Shown here piece by piece: positions 34,427 to 42,901 of a DNA stretch of 64,000 nt. Made by a program: the position numbers and the translations under genes. Under the pieces are notes generated by a model that was given only the letters and a program-made list of their open reading frames with translations, searched no databases and was not told where the DNA came from. The DNA is from Clostridiaceae bacterium. Lineage in GTDB: Bacteria; Bacillota; Clostridia; Lachnospirales; Lachnospiraceae. The stretch lies in the NCBI GenBank assembly GCA_009911305.1, contig QXXC01000009.1, positions 1 to 64,000 on the forward strand, in the 5' to 3' direction. The number at the start of each line of letters is the position of its first letter. The stretch's first letter is position 1.

Positions 34427-34445
34427 GAGTGAAGGGAAACGAAAC

Positions 34446-36347
34446 ATGAATATTGAAAAGCAAATCGAATTGGATACGATCAAAGAGATGTGGGCTGCCT
34501 GCGCCCTTACGGACCAGGCGAAAGAAACGATCCGGGACTTTTCCATATGCCTCTCTGAACGTGAATTAAAAAGGCAGCTACAGGAAACCACGGATGCCCG
34601 GGAGCTGATTGAAAAACTGGGAACGCCGCCATTGCAAAACATCTCGGAGATAAAAGAGATTCTGCTGAGCGCAGAAAAAGGCGCCTGTTTAACGCCCTGT
34701 CAGTTAGAGCGCGTTGAAACGGTTTTAGCAGCAGTGAAACGACTGAATGATTATTTGCAAAAAGGAAAGGTATATTTCAATTCTCTTTCATATTATGACG
34801 AGAATCTCGATCCAGTCCCGGAATTGCGCGAAGAAATTTGCAGCAAGATCCGAAACGGCGCTGTGGATGATTACGCATCCAAAGAATTGGGTCAGATACG
34901 AAACCGAATCACAGCGTGTGAAGAACAGATGAAACAAAAAGCGGAACAAATCATGCGCTCCTGCAAGGACAGCATGGCGGATCACTACTACACCCTGAGA
35001 AACGGGCGTATCTGCCTTCCTGTGAAAAAGGAATTTAAACGCAGGATACCCGGCAGCGTCATCGGTCAATCCGCCACAGGCAGCACTCTTTTTATCGTGC
35101 CGTCAGGCGTTGAGAAATATGAGGAGGAGCTGCAGATGCTAAAAATAAGCGAAGAAAATGAAGTGTACCGCATCCTATACACCTTATCCGCTGTCGTTTT
35201 GGCCTCGGCTCCTGTGCTGAACAGAAATCTGGCCATGATGGAAAAATTAGATTTTATATTCTCCAAGGGTAAATTAAGCATTGATATGGAGGCCGTCGAA
35301 CCGGTCATTCATGCAGAGCGCACAATCACCCTGACCGGAGCGCGCCATCCATTAATGGATAAAACGACAGCCGTGCCATTACAGTTTGACCTGGGCGGAA
35401 CCGTGCATGGGATTGTCATCACAGGCCCGAATACGGGCGGCAAAACGGCGGCCATTAAAACCGTTATGCTGAATTGTATGATGGCGCAGTGCGGACTGCA
35501 TGTGACATGCAGGAAGGCTGAACTGTGTATGAACCGTTCTTATTTATGCGATATCGGCGACGGGCAGAACCTGTCCGAAAACCTGTCTACATTTTCCGCA
35601 CACATAACCAATGTGCTGGAAGTCTTAAGGGAAGCGGACAAGGACAGTTTTGTGATTCTGGACGAACTGGGGTCCGGAACCGATCCCACAGAGGGCATGG
35701 GGATTGCCGTCGCCATATTAGAGGAGCTGCAAAAAAGCGGCGCTCTTTTCCTGGTGACAACGCATTATCCGGAGGTAAAAGAATACGCGGACAGGACAGA
35801 CCACATCGTCAATGCAAGAATGGCGTTTGATAAAGAAACACTCACGCCCACCTATCAGATGGTGATCGGGGAGGCGGGAGAAAGCTGTGCATTTTATATT
35901 GCAGGCAGGCTGGGGATGCCGAATGACATGCTGAGAGCAGCCGTCCGCGCGGCGTATGGGGAGGATGCGGCGGCAGCCTGTACATTTCAGACGCCTGAAC
36001 GGTCGATCGTCAAAAGAAACGCCCCCGGGCTCGTCAAAATGAACGCGGGAAAGAATCCGGCGGCGCTCGCCGCCATGTATCACATCGGCGACAGCGTAAT
36101 GGTTTATCCTGACCAGACGATCGGGATCGTGTGCGCGCCGGTGAACGAAAAAGGCGTGCTGAGGGTACAGTTGCCGAATAAAAAGATTTGGATCAATCAC
36201 AAGCGGGTAAAGCTGCATGTGGCGGCAGCCGAGCTCTATCCGGAGGATTATGATTTTTCGATTCTGTTTGAAACAGCCGCAAACCGGAAAAAGCGGCACG
36301 ATATGCAGCGAAAATATACGGACTGCGTGATCGAGTGCGAAAGTTAG
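34446..36347 (+). CDS. MutS2-like ATPase lacking the Smr domain
   Basis: A 633-residue MutS-superfamily protein of the MutS2 branch. Core and clamp helices (about 20-290) are followed by the ABC ATPase: Walker A GPNTGGKT (327-334), signature region LSTFSAHITN, Walker B and D-loop VILDELGSGTDPTEG (about 403-417), and the H-loop TTHYPEV. The C-terminus has a KOW-like stretch (GDSVMVYPDQTIGIV to KRVKL, about 555-600) and then ends. The Smr nuclease domain of standard MutS2 (about 780 residues) is absent. B. subtilis MutS2 acts on collided ribosomes. Here the dedicated promoter, leader ORF and attenuator suggest induction by translation stress. The ribosome role is inferred. Confidence 0.85.
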   Translation: MNIEKQIELDTIKEMWAACALTDQAKETIRDFSICLSERELKRQLQETTDARELIEKLGTPPLQNISEIKEILLSAEKGACLTPCQLERVETVLAAVKRLNDYLQKGKVYFNSLSYYDENLDPVPELREEICSKIRNGAVDDYASKELGQIRNRITACEEQMKQKAEQIMRSCKDSMADHYYTLRNGRICLPVKKEFKRRIPGSVIGQSATGSTLFIVPSGVEKYEEELQMLKISEENEVYRILYTLSAVVLASAPVLNRNLAMMEKLDFIFSKGKLSIDMEAVEPVIHAERTITLTGARHPLMDKTTAVPLQFDLGGTVHGIVITGPNTGGKTAAIKTVMLNCMMAQCGLHVTCRKAELCMNRSYLCDIGDGQNLSENLSTFSAHITNVLEVLREADKDSFVILDELGSGTDPTEGMGIAVAILEELQKSGALFLVTTHYPEVKEYADRTDHIVNARMAFDKETLTPTYQMVIGEAGESCAFYIAGRLGMPNDMLRAAVRAAYGEDAAAACTFQTPERSIVKRNAPGLVKMNAGKNPAALAAMYHIGDSVMVYPDQTIGIVCAPVNEKGVLRVQLPNKKIWINHKRVKLHVAAAELYPEDYDFSILFETAANRKKRHDMQRKYTDCVIECES

Positions 36348-36390
36348 CGCTCCATCCAGCCCGTATAAAAGCAAAGAGATAGAACGGCTG

Positions 36391-36409
36391 CCGCGCCGGC
36401 AGCCATCCT
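36391..36409. terminator. GC-rich hairpin between convergent genes
   Basis: GGCTGCCG-CGC-CGGCAGCC, a perfect 8-bp stem between the MutS2-like gene and the minus-strand activator gene. The following T tract is poor on either strand, so termination strength is uncertain. Confidence 0.45.
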
Positions 36410-36464
36410 GTCTCCCCTCTGAAAAAATATCAAATCACGCGGTATGCAGACCGCCCTCATGGGC

Positions 36465-38375
36465 CTATACTTCCGCGTTCACATACCTGGCCTCAATCCC
36501 GTATTTGCGCATCTTCCTCCACAGCGTCGTCGTGCTGATCCCCAGCTCCTTTGCGGCCATCCCCCGGTTGCCCTTATACTTTTCCAGCACCTCGTTCAGC
36601 TCCGTGGCCTCCGGCGGCTGGTACACCACGATCCGCTCGGGCTCCTCTCTCTCTGGCCCGGGAAACTCCGGATAAAGCTCCTCGTAGAGCTCCCGGATCT
36701 GCGCCGCGTCCACGCGATCCCCGTCCGCCGTCAGGGCCAGCCGCTCACAGAAGGCCTTAAGCTGGATATGGTTCCCGTGAAAATCCAGGCTGCAAAGCTC
36801 CCGAAGGGCCTCTTCTTCCGGCGTAAGCGCGCTCTTCAGCCGGGATGCGCATTCCTGCAGATACCGTTCAAAATACAGCTCCAGATCAGCGGGCCTGCGC
36901 CTTAGCGGCGGTATCTGAAGCGTCAGTCCGTGAAGCAGGTAAAACAGCTCCTCATGGAAGAACCCGTCCCGAACCATGTTCTGGAGACAAACGCCGGAGG
37001 AGGCCATCACGCGCACGCCGGGACTGTAGAGCGGCTGCGCATCCGCGCGGACAGCGCCGTCCGCCGTCAAAAGCTTGATAAGCCCGCTCTGCAGAGAGGG
37101 TGAAAGCCGATCCACATCCTTGATAAACAGCGTCCCCCCGGAGGCCTTTTTAAGGGCCTCCAGAAGCCCGGCCCGGCCATTGTCCCCCTCCTGTCCGATC
37201 GCCTTGGCGTCCACGCGGACAAAGGGGCCGCCTCTCCTCAGGCTGATATTGTGGATCGCCTCCGCAACCGTCTGGCGCTCCGTGCCCTCCTCCCCGTAGA
37301 TCAGCACAGGCGCATCGGAGCCGGCGTAGCGTTTTGCCAGGGCAAGCATCCGGCGCATCGGCTCATCCTCTGTCGCGATATCCTCAAACGAAGCGCCCGC
37401 CTCGTAGCCGATCAGCCTGCTTTTGCGGAAGCGGAGGCCGTCTTTGGCTGAAAATGCCTCCTCCACGCTTTTAAAATCCACATTTGCGCCCGTGATCTGC
37501 GCCCCATAGCGCACAGGCGTCACGCGGATCAGCCAGGAGCGGCCCAAAAGCTCTGCGCAGGCGCTGTACTCCTTCTGCTCCCCGCGCAGGATCCGGGCCG
37601 CCGCCTTGGAATCCAGCTCCGGGAACACGCCGGAAAGCGGCAGGCCCACGACCTCCTCATTATTCCGGCCTATCAGGCCCTCGATCAGACTGCTGATGGA
37701 AAGCACCGTCCCGTTGGGGCTCACCCGCACACTCCCCTCCGAACCGCCGCCGTCCGGCAAAGCGTCCTGCGCCCCGCCTTCTTCTGCCGCCGTCTCCCGC
37801 AGCTTCGAGGCCGCCGCCATGCGCTCCGCCTCCAAAAGCGCTACGGCGACGGACCGCTCCGTGATATCCAGGGAAAGCGACGGAAAGCCCATCTGGCGCG
37901 CCTCAGCGCAGACAGCCTCCCCGCCCATGATCACATCCGGTTTTAAGCGCGCCAGCTCCCGCAGCGCCCTTGATATGTGATCCGTCTGCTTCAAAAACAC
38001 CACGGAAAGACGCAGGTCAAACAGCTCCTCTATGGATTCCAAATCGCACAGAAGATTTTCCGGGGCTGCCAGGCCGATATGCGGCCTCTCCTTCCTGGCC
38101 ATGGCTCTGGCCCGCTTCAAAAGCATGCCCAGCTCCTGGGTATGGAGCCGGATCTCCACCAGCGGCAGCCTCGTGTATTCCCGAATCAGTTTTGCCTGGT
38201 ACCCGCTGGCCACCACAAGCCCGGCTCCCCTCTCGGCCGCCGCGCGCGCCTCATTTACCGCATCCATGGTCCGTATCGCCCTGACCGAAACATTTGTAAG
38301 CTTCCTCTCCCGGATCATGGCCTGCGCCGCTTCGAGCAGCCGTTCATCCGGAAGAAATACTACTGTCTTTATCAT
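36465..38375 (-). CDS. PrpR-N/PAS/sigma-54-activator-like regulator with degenerate AAA+ domain
   Basis: This 636-residue regulator has a PrpR-type N-terminal sensor (about 1-190), a PAS-like domain (about 212-300), an AAA+ region (about 328-545) and a Fis-type HTH at the C-terminus (GNRGMAAKELGISTTTLWRKMRKYGI). The AAA+ core is damaged: Walker A is GEEGTERQ instead of GExGTGKE, the Walker B acid pair reads FIKD instead of FLDE, and the GAFTGA sigma-54 contact loop is missing, with GQEGDNGRAG in its place. It therefore should not remodel sigma-54 and may repress or activate sigma-A promoters by DNA binding alone. The ATG at 38375 follows GGGGGAGTGAG. No divergent target gene lies next to it. 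Confidence 0.85.
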   Translation of the reverse strand: MIKTVVFLPDERLLEAAQAMIRERKLTNVSVRAIRTMDAVNEARAAAERGAGLVVASGYQAKLIREYTRLPLVEIRLHTQELGMLLKRARAMARKERPHIGLAAPENLLCDLESIEELFDLRLSVVFLKQTDHISRALRELARLKPDVIMGGEAVCAEARQMGFPSLSLDITERSVAVALLEAERMAAASKLRETAAEEGGAQDALPDGGGSEGSVRVSPNGTVLSISSLIEGLIGRNNEEVVGLPLSGVFPELDSKAAARILRGEQKEYSACAELLGRSWLIRVTPVRYGAQITGANVDFKSVEEAFSAKDGLRFRKSRLIGYEAGASFEDIATEDEPMRRMLALAKRYAGSDAPVLIYGEEGTERQTVAEAIHNISLRRGGPFVRVDAKAIGQEGDNGRAGLLEALKKASGGTLFIKDVDRLSPSLQSGLIKLLTADGAVRADAQPLYSPGVRVMASSGVCLQNMVRDGFFHEELFYLLHGLTLQIPPLRRRPADLELYFERYLQECASRLKSALTPEEEALRELCSLDFHGNHIQLKAFCERLALTADGDRVDAAQIRELYEELYPEFPGPEREEPERIVVYQPPEATELNEVLEKYKGNRGMAAKELGISTTTLWRKMRKYGIEARYVNAEV

Positions 38376-38476
38376 CTCACTCCCCCGCTTTCGTCCCATT
38401 TCTCCTTCCGCCAGAGCGCCATGGGCGCTGCGCGCCTGTCATGCCGGACCGAGCTGTAAATGCCAGGCGCCGCGCC

Positions 38477-38610
38477 GCACGGACGAACCAGTCCGCGATA
38501 TGATAAAGCTGCTGAAATAACAAACCCGCAAACTGCCGCAGGCAAACCTTCCACAGGATCTTCTCCGGCCTGCCAGCCGCAAGATCCCGGTTCAAACTCG
38601 ACTTTCCCAT
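38477..38610 (-). pseudogene. Relic of a MATE transporter N-terminus
   Basis: In one minus-strand frame from an ATG at 38608-38610, residues 7-43 (NRDLAAGRPEKILWK, then LLFQQLYHIADWFV) match the conserved start of MATE exporters (RDLTxGxPxxLI ... LFQQLYNxxD). The frame then drifts into unrelated sequence before reaching the second helix. It looks like the decayed 5' end of a deleted exporter gene. The rest of the 38400-38731 gap holds only the terminator of the next gene. Confidence 0.5.
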
Positions 38611-38666
38611 GTTCCCTCAACTATCTTATCTGCCGTACTGCCCCGCGCCGCCGTCCCTGCCGCCCA

Positions 38667-38691
38667 AAACAAAAGAACCCTGCCCCGCAGG
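38667..38691 (-). terminator. Terminator of the cytidylate-kinase-like gene
   Basis: Minus-strand stem CCTGC-GGG-GCAGG (38679-38691) followed by GTTCTTTTGTTTT. It lies about 40 bp beyond the stop codon. Confidence 0.6.
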
Positions 38692-38731
38692 ATTCCCTTG
38701 TCTGTGGCGCTTAAACAGAAACCGGCCCGCT

Positions 38732-39370
38732 TCATCGTTTACCGACAAAGTCCTGCTTGCATCTGGCAAACGCTTTAATCACCTCAACGGCCCCGCAAAG
38801 CCCCACCGCGCTGCTGTTCAGACACAGATCGTAGCTCCTTGAGCCGCCCCATTTTTTGCTCGAATAATAATTATAATAGCTGGCGCGCCGCTTATCCGTC
38901 TTGATCATCAGATCCTTTGCCTTCTGCTCCGTCAGGTCGTGGCGCTCCATCAGGCTCCTGATCTTATCCTGCTCATTGCCGCTGATAAACACCGTAACCG
39001 TATTCGGATAATCCGCCAGCGCATAATCCGCGCACCGCCCGACAATCACGCACGACTCCTCATTCGCCAGCTTCTTGATCGTGTCAAACTGCGCCAGAAA
39101 AATCTTATGGTTGATCGGCATATCCATATAGGCGGACGTATTATAGCCCATGGAATACGTGTCCATCACCAGAGAATACAAAAAGCTGTTTGTCGGCTTC
39201 TCGTCGTGGGTCTTGAATAATTCCTCACAAAGCCCGCTGTTCTTGGCCGCCAGCGACAAAAGCTCCTTGTCGTAGCATTTCACGCCGAGATCCTCCGCCA
39301 GCTTCTGGCCGATTAACCTTCCGGAACTGCCGCATTCACGCCCGATTGTAATCACTAAATTTCCCCTCAT
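38732..39370 (-). CDS. Cytidylate-kinase-like family protein
   Basis: A 212-residue P-loop protein of the cytidylate-kinase-like family common in Clostridia. The N-terminus reads LVITIGRECGSSGRLIGQKLAEDLGVKCYDKELL. The loop is GRECGSSGR where true kinases have GxxGxGKS, with Arg in place of Lys. CVIVGRCADYALADYPNTVTVFI and YYNYYSSKKWG follow. It may phosphorylate a nucleotide or another small molecule; function is not established. It has its own promoter and an unusual structured leader of about 210 nt. The ATG follows AAAGGAGCGCAGGCT. Confidence 0.8.
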   Translation of the reverse strand: MRGNLVITIGRECGSSGRLIGQKLAEDLGVKCYDKELLSLAAKNSGLCEELFKTHDEKPTNSFLYSLVMDTYSMGYNTSAYMDMPINHKIFLAQFDTIKKLANEESCVIVGRCADYALADYPNTVTVFISGNEQDKIRSLMERHDLTEQKAKDLMIKTDKRRASYYNYYSSKKWGGSRSYDLCLNSSAVGLCGAVEVIKAFARCKQDFVGKR

Positions 39371-39494
39371 AGCCTGCGCTCCTTTCCAGCCAACGCTGCG
39401 TCAAACCGTCAACCGAATCCGCCGCCCCGCGGGATGCTGCCTGTGAGCAGGAGACAAAGCATGAAAGGCGTCCCAAATCCGATGACATGATGTT

Positions 39495-39566
39495 GGGGTC
39501 AAAAGGTCTTTTGACCCCTCTGATACCGGATTGCTCCGTACGTTGTACTCCCGCAATCCTGGTATC
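39495..39566 (-). ncRNA. Structured 5' leader of the cytidylate-kinase-like gene
   Basis: Two strong hairpins lie between the promoter and the ATG. The first in transcription order (39522-39566) pairs GATACC-A-GGATTGC with GCAATCC-GGTATC, 13 bp with one bulge. The second (39495-39518) is a perfect 11-bp palindrome, GGGGTCAAAAG and CTTTTGACCCC around a 2-base centre. No T tract follows and no known RNA family was recognised. It could be an RNA switch, a stability element, or a mobile palindromic repeat. Confidence 0.5.
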
Positions 39567-39589
39567 CTGACATTTCCTTGATATACTCT

Positions 39590-39618
39590 ATTATATCGTA
39601 AAAAATCAGAAAAGTCAT
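39590..39618 (-). promoter_or_regulatory. Promoter of the cytidylate-kinase-like gene
   Basis: On the minus strand, ATGACT (39613-39618), a 17-nt spacer and a perfect TATAAT (39590-39595). It lies about 220 bp before the ATG. Confidence 0.6.
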
Positions 39619-39734
39619 CTGGATCAGCTAAATTTTTATCTTTATTTTACCTTTTGGCGTGACAGTTCACAGAAGCGGACTATTTTTACAGGCGCAGAGC
39701 AGCAGACATCACCGGCAGCGCGCCCTCTCACCGC

Positions 39735-40601
39735 TTACGACGAATGATCATTCAGCTCCTTCGCCGCCCGCGAAGCCGCCAGCCCGCCCGCGCCGGTCTC
39801 TTTTAGCGAGTGATCCATCTTATCCCCCACCTCTTTCATGGCATCCAGAACCTGATCCGCCGGGACAAAGCTTTTGATCCCGGCCAATGCCATATCGGCG
39901 CTTGTGAGGGCATTGACCGCGCCCAGGACATTGCGCTTGACGCAGGGAACCTCCACCAGGCCGGCGACCGGATCGCAGACGAGGCCCAGAAGGCTTTTCA
40001 GGGCAATCGCCGCCGCGTCGCAGATCTGCTCCGGCGTCCCGTCTTTCAGATAAACCAGGGCCCCAGCGGCCATGGCGGACGCAGTGCCGATCTCGGCCTG
40101 GCAGCCGCCGGACGCGCCGGCGATATAGGCCCGCTCAGCGGCAACCTGGCCGATGCCGGCCGCTACATAGAGGGATTCAATCATTTTCTGATCGGAAAAT
40201 CCCCACTCCTTTGCCGCCGGGATCAGGACCGCAGGCATCACCCCGCAGGAGCCGGCCGTGGGCGCTGCGACGATGCGGCGCATACAGGCGTTCGACTCCG
40301 CCGTCTTCAGGGCGGTCTGCATGACAGCGTTCATAAAGGGGCTGCAGTATCCGCCGCCCTGCTTTCCGTATGCCTCCATGCGCGCGCCCTGGCCGCCCGA
40401 AAGGCCGCTCGACGAGCGGAGCGCCGCATCATACGACGCATCCGTCTCCTTCATGGTGTCCCACAGGACCGCCATGCGCGACAGCGATTCCTCTGCCGTC
40501 GTATCGCGCTCCTCCCGATCATCCGCGAGAACCGCCTCATAAAAAGACGTCCCGTGCTCTTTACAGTACGCTGTGATTGATTCCAATGAGTGATATGCCA
40601 T
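39735..40601 (-). CDS. sdaAA: L-serine dehydratase, iron-sulfur-dependent, alpha subunit
   Basis: A 288-residue alpha subunit of the two-chain [4Fe-4S] L-serine ammonia-lyase, which converts L-serine to pyruvate and ammonia. Cluster cysteines lie in IVAAPTAGSCGVMPAVL, LVCDPVAGLVEVPCVKRN and related positions. ASGGCQAEIGTASAMAAGAL is also typical. It follows the beta subunit by about 60 nt. The ATG at 40601 follows GGAGGAAGGTT, giving the family start MAYHSLESI. Confidence 0.93.
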   Translation of the reverse strand: MAYHSLESITAYCKEHGTSFYEAVLADDREERDTTAEESLSRMAVLWDTMKETDASYDAALRSSSGLSGGQGARMEAYGKQGGGYCSPFMNAVMQTALKTAESNACMRRIVAAPTAGSCGVMPAVLIPAAKEWGFSDQKMIESLYVAAGIGQVAAERAYIAGASGGCQAEIGTASAMAAGALVYLKDGTPEQICDAAAIALKSLLGLVCDPVAGLVEVPCVKRNVLGAVNALTSADMALAGIKSFVPADQVLDAMKEVGDKMDHSLKETGAGGLAASRAAKELNDHSS

Positions 40602-40660
40602 AACCTTCCTCCACAGCCGGCGGGGCAAATGCGCCGGCCCATCTGTACGGTTCCCTTTTT

Positions 40661-41317
40661 CTACAAATTCAGGCGCGTAACCTTGAGGATCCCCTGGATC
40701 CGCTCCAGCCGCGCCAGCGCCTCATCCCCGATATTCTGATCCATCTCGATGACCATCACGGCCGTGCCGCCCCGTTTGCTGCGGTGCAGCGTCATGGTCG
40801 CAATGTTCACGACATGGGAGGCCATGACAGACGTCACCTCCGACACACAGCCCGGCTGATCGATGTTGTGGATCACCACCACCGGCCGCTCCCCTGTCAC
40901 ATGGATCTCCACATCGTCCAGAGCGTCAATCATGATGCGCCCTCCCCCCAGCGAGGCGGCGCGCACCACAATGCGGCGGCCCGAGGCGGACGAAACGTCG
41001 AGAACCGCCGTGTTCGGATGGTAGTCCTTGCGCACGTCATGGGAAAACCGGATCGAAAGCCCCGCCTCCTTCGCCTCCTCAAAGCTTCCGGGAATGCGCA
41101 TATCGTCCGGCTCCATCCCGAGAAGGCCGGCCACCAGGGCGCGGTCCGTACCGTGCCCGGCGCCTGTGGAGGAAAACGAACCGTACAGCGTGATATGCGC
41201 CTGTCTCGGCTCCTCCATCAGAAGCCTTCTCGCCGCCAGGCCGATCCGCACCGCGCCTGCTGTATGCGAACTGCTCGGCCCGACCATCACCGGACCCAAA
41301 ATATCAAATACATTCAT
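40661..41317 (-). CDS. sdaAB: L-serine dehydratase, iron-sulfur-dependent, beta subunit
   Basis: A 218-residue beta subunit. N-terminus MNVFDILGPVMVGPSSSHTAGAVRIGLAA is diagnostic, and the C-terminal third is an ACT-type regulatory domain (VVVIHNIDQPGCVSEVTSVMASHVVNIATM). The ATG at 41317 follows GGGAGG. The open frame continues about 300 bp upstream, but that stretch is GC-rich non-coding sequence overlapping rluD's end. Confidence 0.93.
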   Translation of the reverse strand: MNVFDILGPVMVGPSSSHTAGAVRIGLAARRLLMEEPRQAHITLYGSFSSTGAGHGTDRALVAGLLGMEPDDMRIPGSFEEAKEAGLSIRFSHDVRKDYHPNTAVLDVSSASGRRIVVRAASLGGGRIMIDALDDVEIHVTGERPVVVIHNIDQPGCVSEVTSVMASHVVNIATMTLHRSKRGGTAVMVIEMDQNIGDEALARLERIQGILKVTRLNL

Positions 41318-41438
41318 TTGTACCTCCCTCATAAGCAAATGCCGCGCCCAAACGGCCTGCCCTGCGCAGCGTTCATTTGGCCCGGATCCCCCGCAAAACG
41401 GAACGCACATCCGGCAGAAAGCAGGGTTCAGACACGCG

Positions 41439-42398
41439 CTACCGAACCCCGCAGCCGTTCCTGAGCTTTGACAAAAGCTCCTCAAAATAGGCGGGCAGGG
41501 GAGCCGAAAACTCCATATATTCCCCTGTCCGCGGGTGGATAAAGCCCAGAACGCCGGCATGGAGCGTCTGCCCCTGCAGAGAAAAGGGCTGCTTTGACGG
41601 GCCGTATACCGCATCGCCCAGCAGAGGATGCCCGATGCTCGCCATGTGCACCCGGATCTGATGCGTGCGCCCTGTCTCCAGACAGCATTTCACGTACGTG
41701 AAATGTTCAAACCGCTCCAGCACCTCAAAATGCGTCACCGCATCGCGGCCGTTCTTACAGTGGACGCTCATCCGCTTGCGATCTGTGGGATGGCGGCCAA
41801 TCGGAGCGCAGACCGTCCCCGAATCCTCCTTTATCGCCCCGCGCGCAATGGCAAAATATACCCTTGTGATGGAGTGTTCCTTTAGCTGCGCCGCCAGGCA
41901 GTTGTGCGAGGCGTCATTCTTACAGACTGCCAGAACGCCTGTCGTATCCATATCAATGCGGTGTACAATCCCCGGCCGCATCACGCCGTTGATGCCTGAT
42001 AGCCGGCCTTTGCAGTGGTGCATCAGCCCGTTGACCAGCGTCCCGCTGCAGTGGCCCGCCGCGGGGTGGACCACCATCCCCTTGGGCTTATTGACCAGGA
42101 GCACATCCTCGTCCTCATAGAGAATATCCAGCTCCATGGGCTCCGCCGCGATCTCCGCCTCCACCGCCTCCGGCGCCTCAAACGACACGAGATCCCCCGC
42201 AGCCGCGCGGTAGCTGCTCTTTACCGGAGCGCCGTTCACCGTCACCAGCCCGGATTTAAAAAGCTTCTGCAGATAGGAACGCGAAAAATCCGGCGTCTCC
42301 TCAGAAAGAAGCTGATCCACACGCCGGCCCGACTGCCCGTCCCCGACCGTAAGCTCCCGCCTCAAACGAACCACTCCCTTCCTTCCAACTGCCGTCAC
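41439..42398 (-). CDS. RluD-family 23S rRNA/tRNA pseudouridine synthase
   Basis: A 319-residue RluA/RluD-type pseudouridine synthase. An N-terminal S4 RNA-binding domain (GRRVDQLLSEETPDFSRSYLQKLFKSGLVTVNG) precedes the catalytic domain. That domain has VHPAAGHCSGTLVNGL, the active-site motif GIVHRIDMDTTGVLAV and TGRTHQIRVHMASIGHPLLGD. The GTG start overlaps the lspA stop as GTGA; a second GTG at 42374 is an alternative. Whether it modifies 23S rRNA (RluD) or another site cannot be decided. The lspA-rluD pairing is standard in Firmicutes. Confidence 0.92.
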   Translation of the reverse strand: MTAVGRKGVVRLRRELTVGDGQSGRRVDQLLSEETPDFSRSYLQKLFKSGLVTVNGAPVKSSYRAAAGDLVSFEAPEAVEAEIAAEPMELDILYEDEDVLLVNKPKGMVVHPAAGHCSGTLVNGLMHHCKGRLSGINGVMRPGIVHRIDMDTTGVLAVCKNDASHNCLAAQLKEHSITRVYFAIARGAIKEDSGTVCAPIGRHPTDRKRMSVHCKNGRDAVTHFEVLERFEHFTYVKCCLETGRTHQIRVHMASIGHPLLGDAVYGPSKQPFSLQGQTLHAGVLGFIHPRTGEYMEFSAPLPAYFEELLSKLRNGCGVR

Positions 42399-42901
42399 TT
42401 CTTCCCAAACGAAAGGAATTCCAGCTCCTCTTCCTTATAGTACGCAAAAAAGAGCAAAAACAGCAGCGCCGTGGAGATCACCACATAACAGTCCGCCACG
42501 TTAAATACCGGAAAATCGATCAGCGAAACATAGAAAAAATCCACCACGTACCCCTGAGCCAGCCGGTCAATCATATTTCCCGCCGCGCCGGACACAAGCA
42601 GGAACAGGCAGCACGCAAACGGCGCATAACGCCTTCCGGGCGGCATCCTCCATAAAATCCAGCCCGCAGCCGCGACAACCACCAGGGCGATGACAAAAAA
42701 GAACGCCTGCTTTCCCTGGAGAATGCCGAACGCCGCTCCCCGGTTTTCGGAATACACGAGCTCAAACACCCCGTCCCACAGCGTGAGCGCCGGCCGCCCC
42801 ATCAGATAGCGGACTGCCAGACGCTTCGTGTACTGATCAAAGCCGACGCTCACAAAAAGGCCTGCCAGGAAAAACAGGATTCGGCGCAATCTGGGACTCA
42901 T
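42395..42901 (-). CDS. lspA: Lipoprotein signal peptidase (signal peptidase II)
   Basis: A 168-residue membrane aspartyl protease with four hydrophobic segments, cleaving prolipoprotein signal peptides after lipidation. Motifs: FDQYTKRLA, ENRGAAFGILQG, GAAGNMIDRLAQGYVVDFFYV and FPVFNVADCYV, giving both catalytic Asp residues. It overlaps aroB by 4 nt. Confidence 0.95.
   Translation of the reverse strand: MSPRLRRILFFLAGLFVSVGFDQYTKRLAVRYLMGRPALTLWDGVFELVYSENRGAAFGILQGKQAFFFVIALVVVAAAGWILWRMPPGRRYAPFACCLFLLVSGAAGNMIDRLAQGYVVDFFYVSLIDFPVFNVADCYVVISTALLFLLFFAYYKEEELEFLSFGKK

Noticed and set aside
41318-41614. N-terminal extension of the serine dehydratase beta subunit
   Set aside because: The family start MNVFDILGP at 41317 has a good ribosome binding site, and the extension overlaps the rluD-like gene's end.
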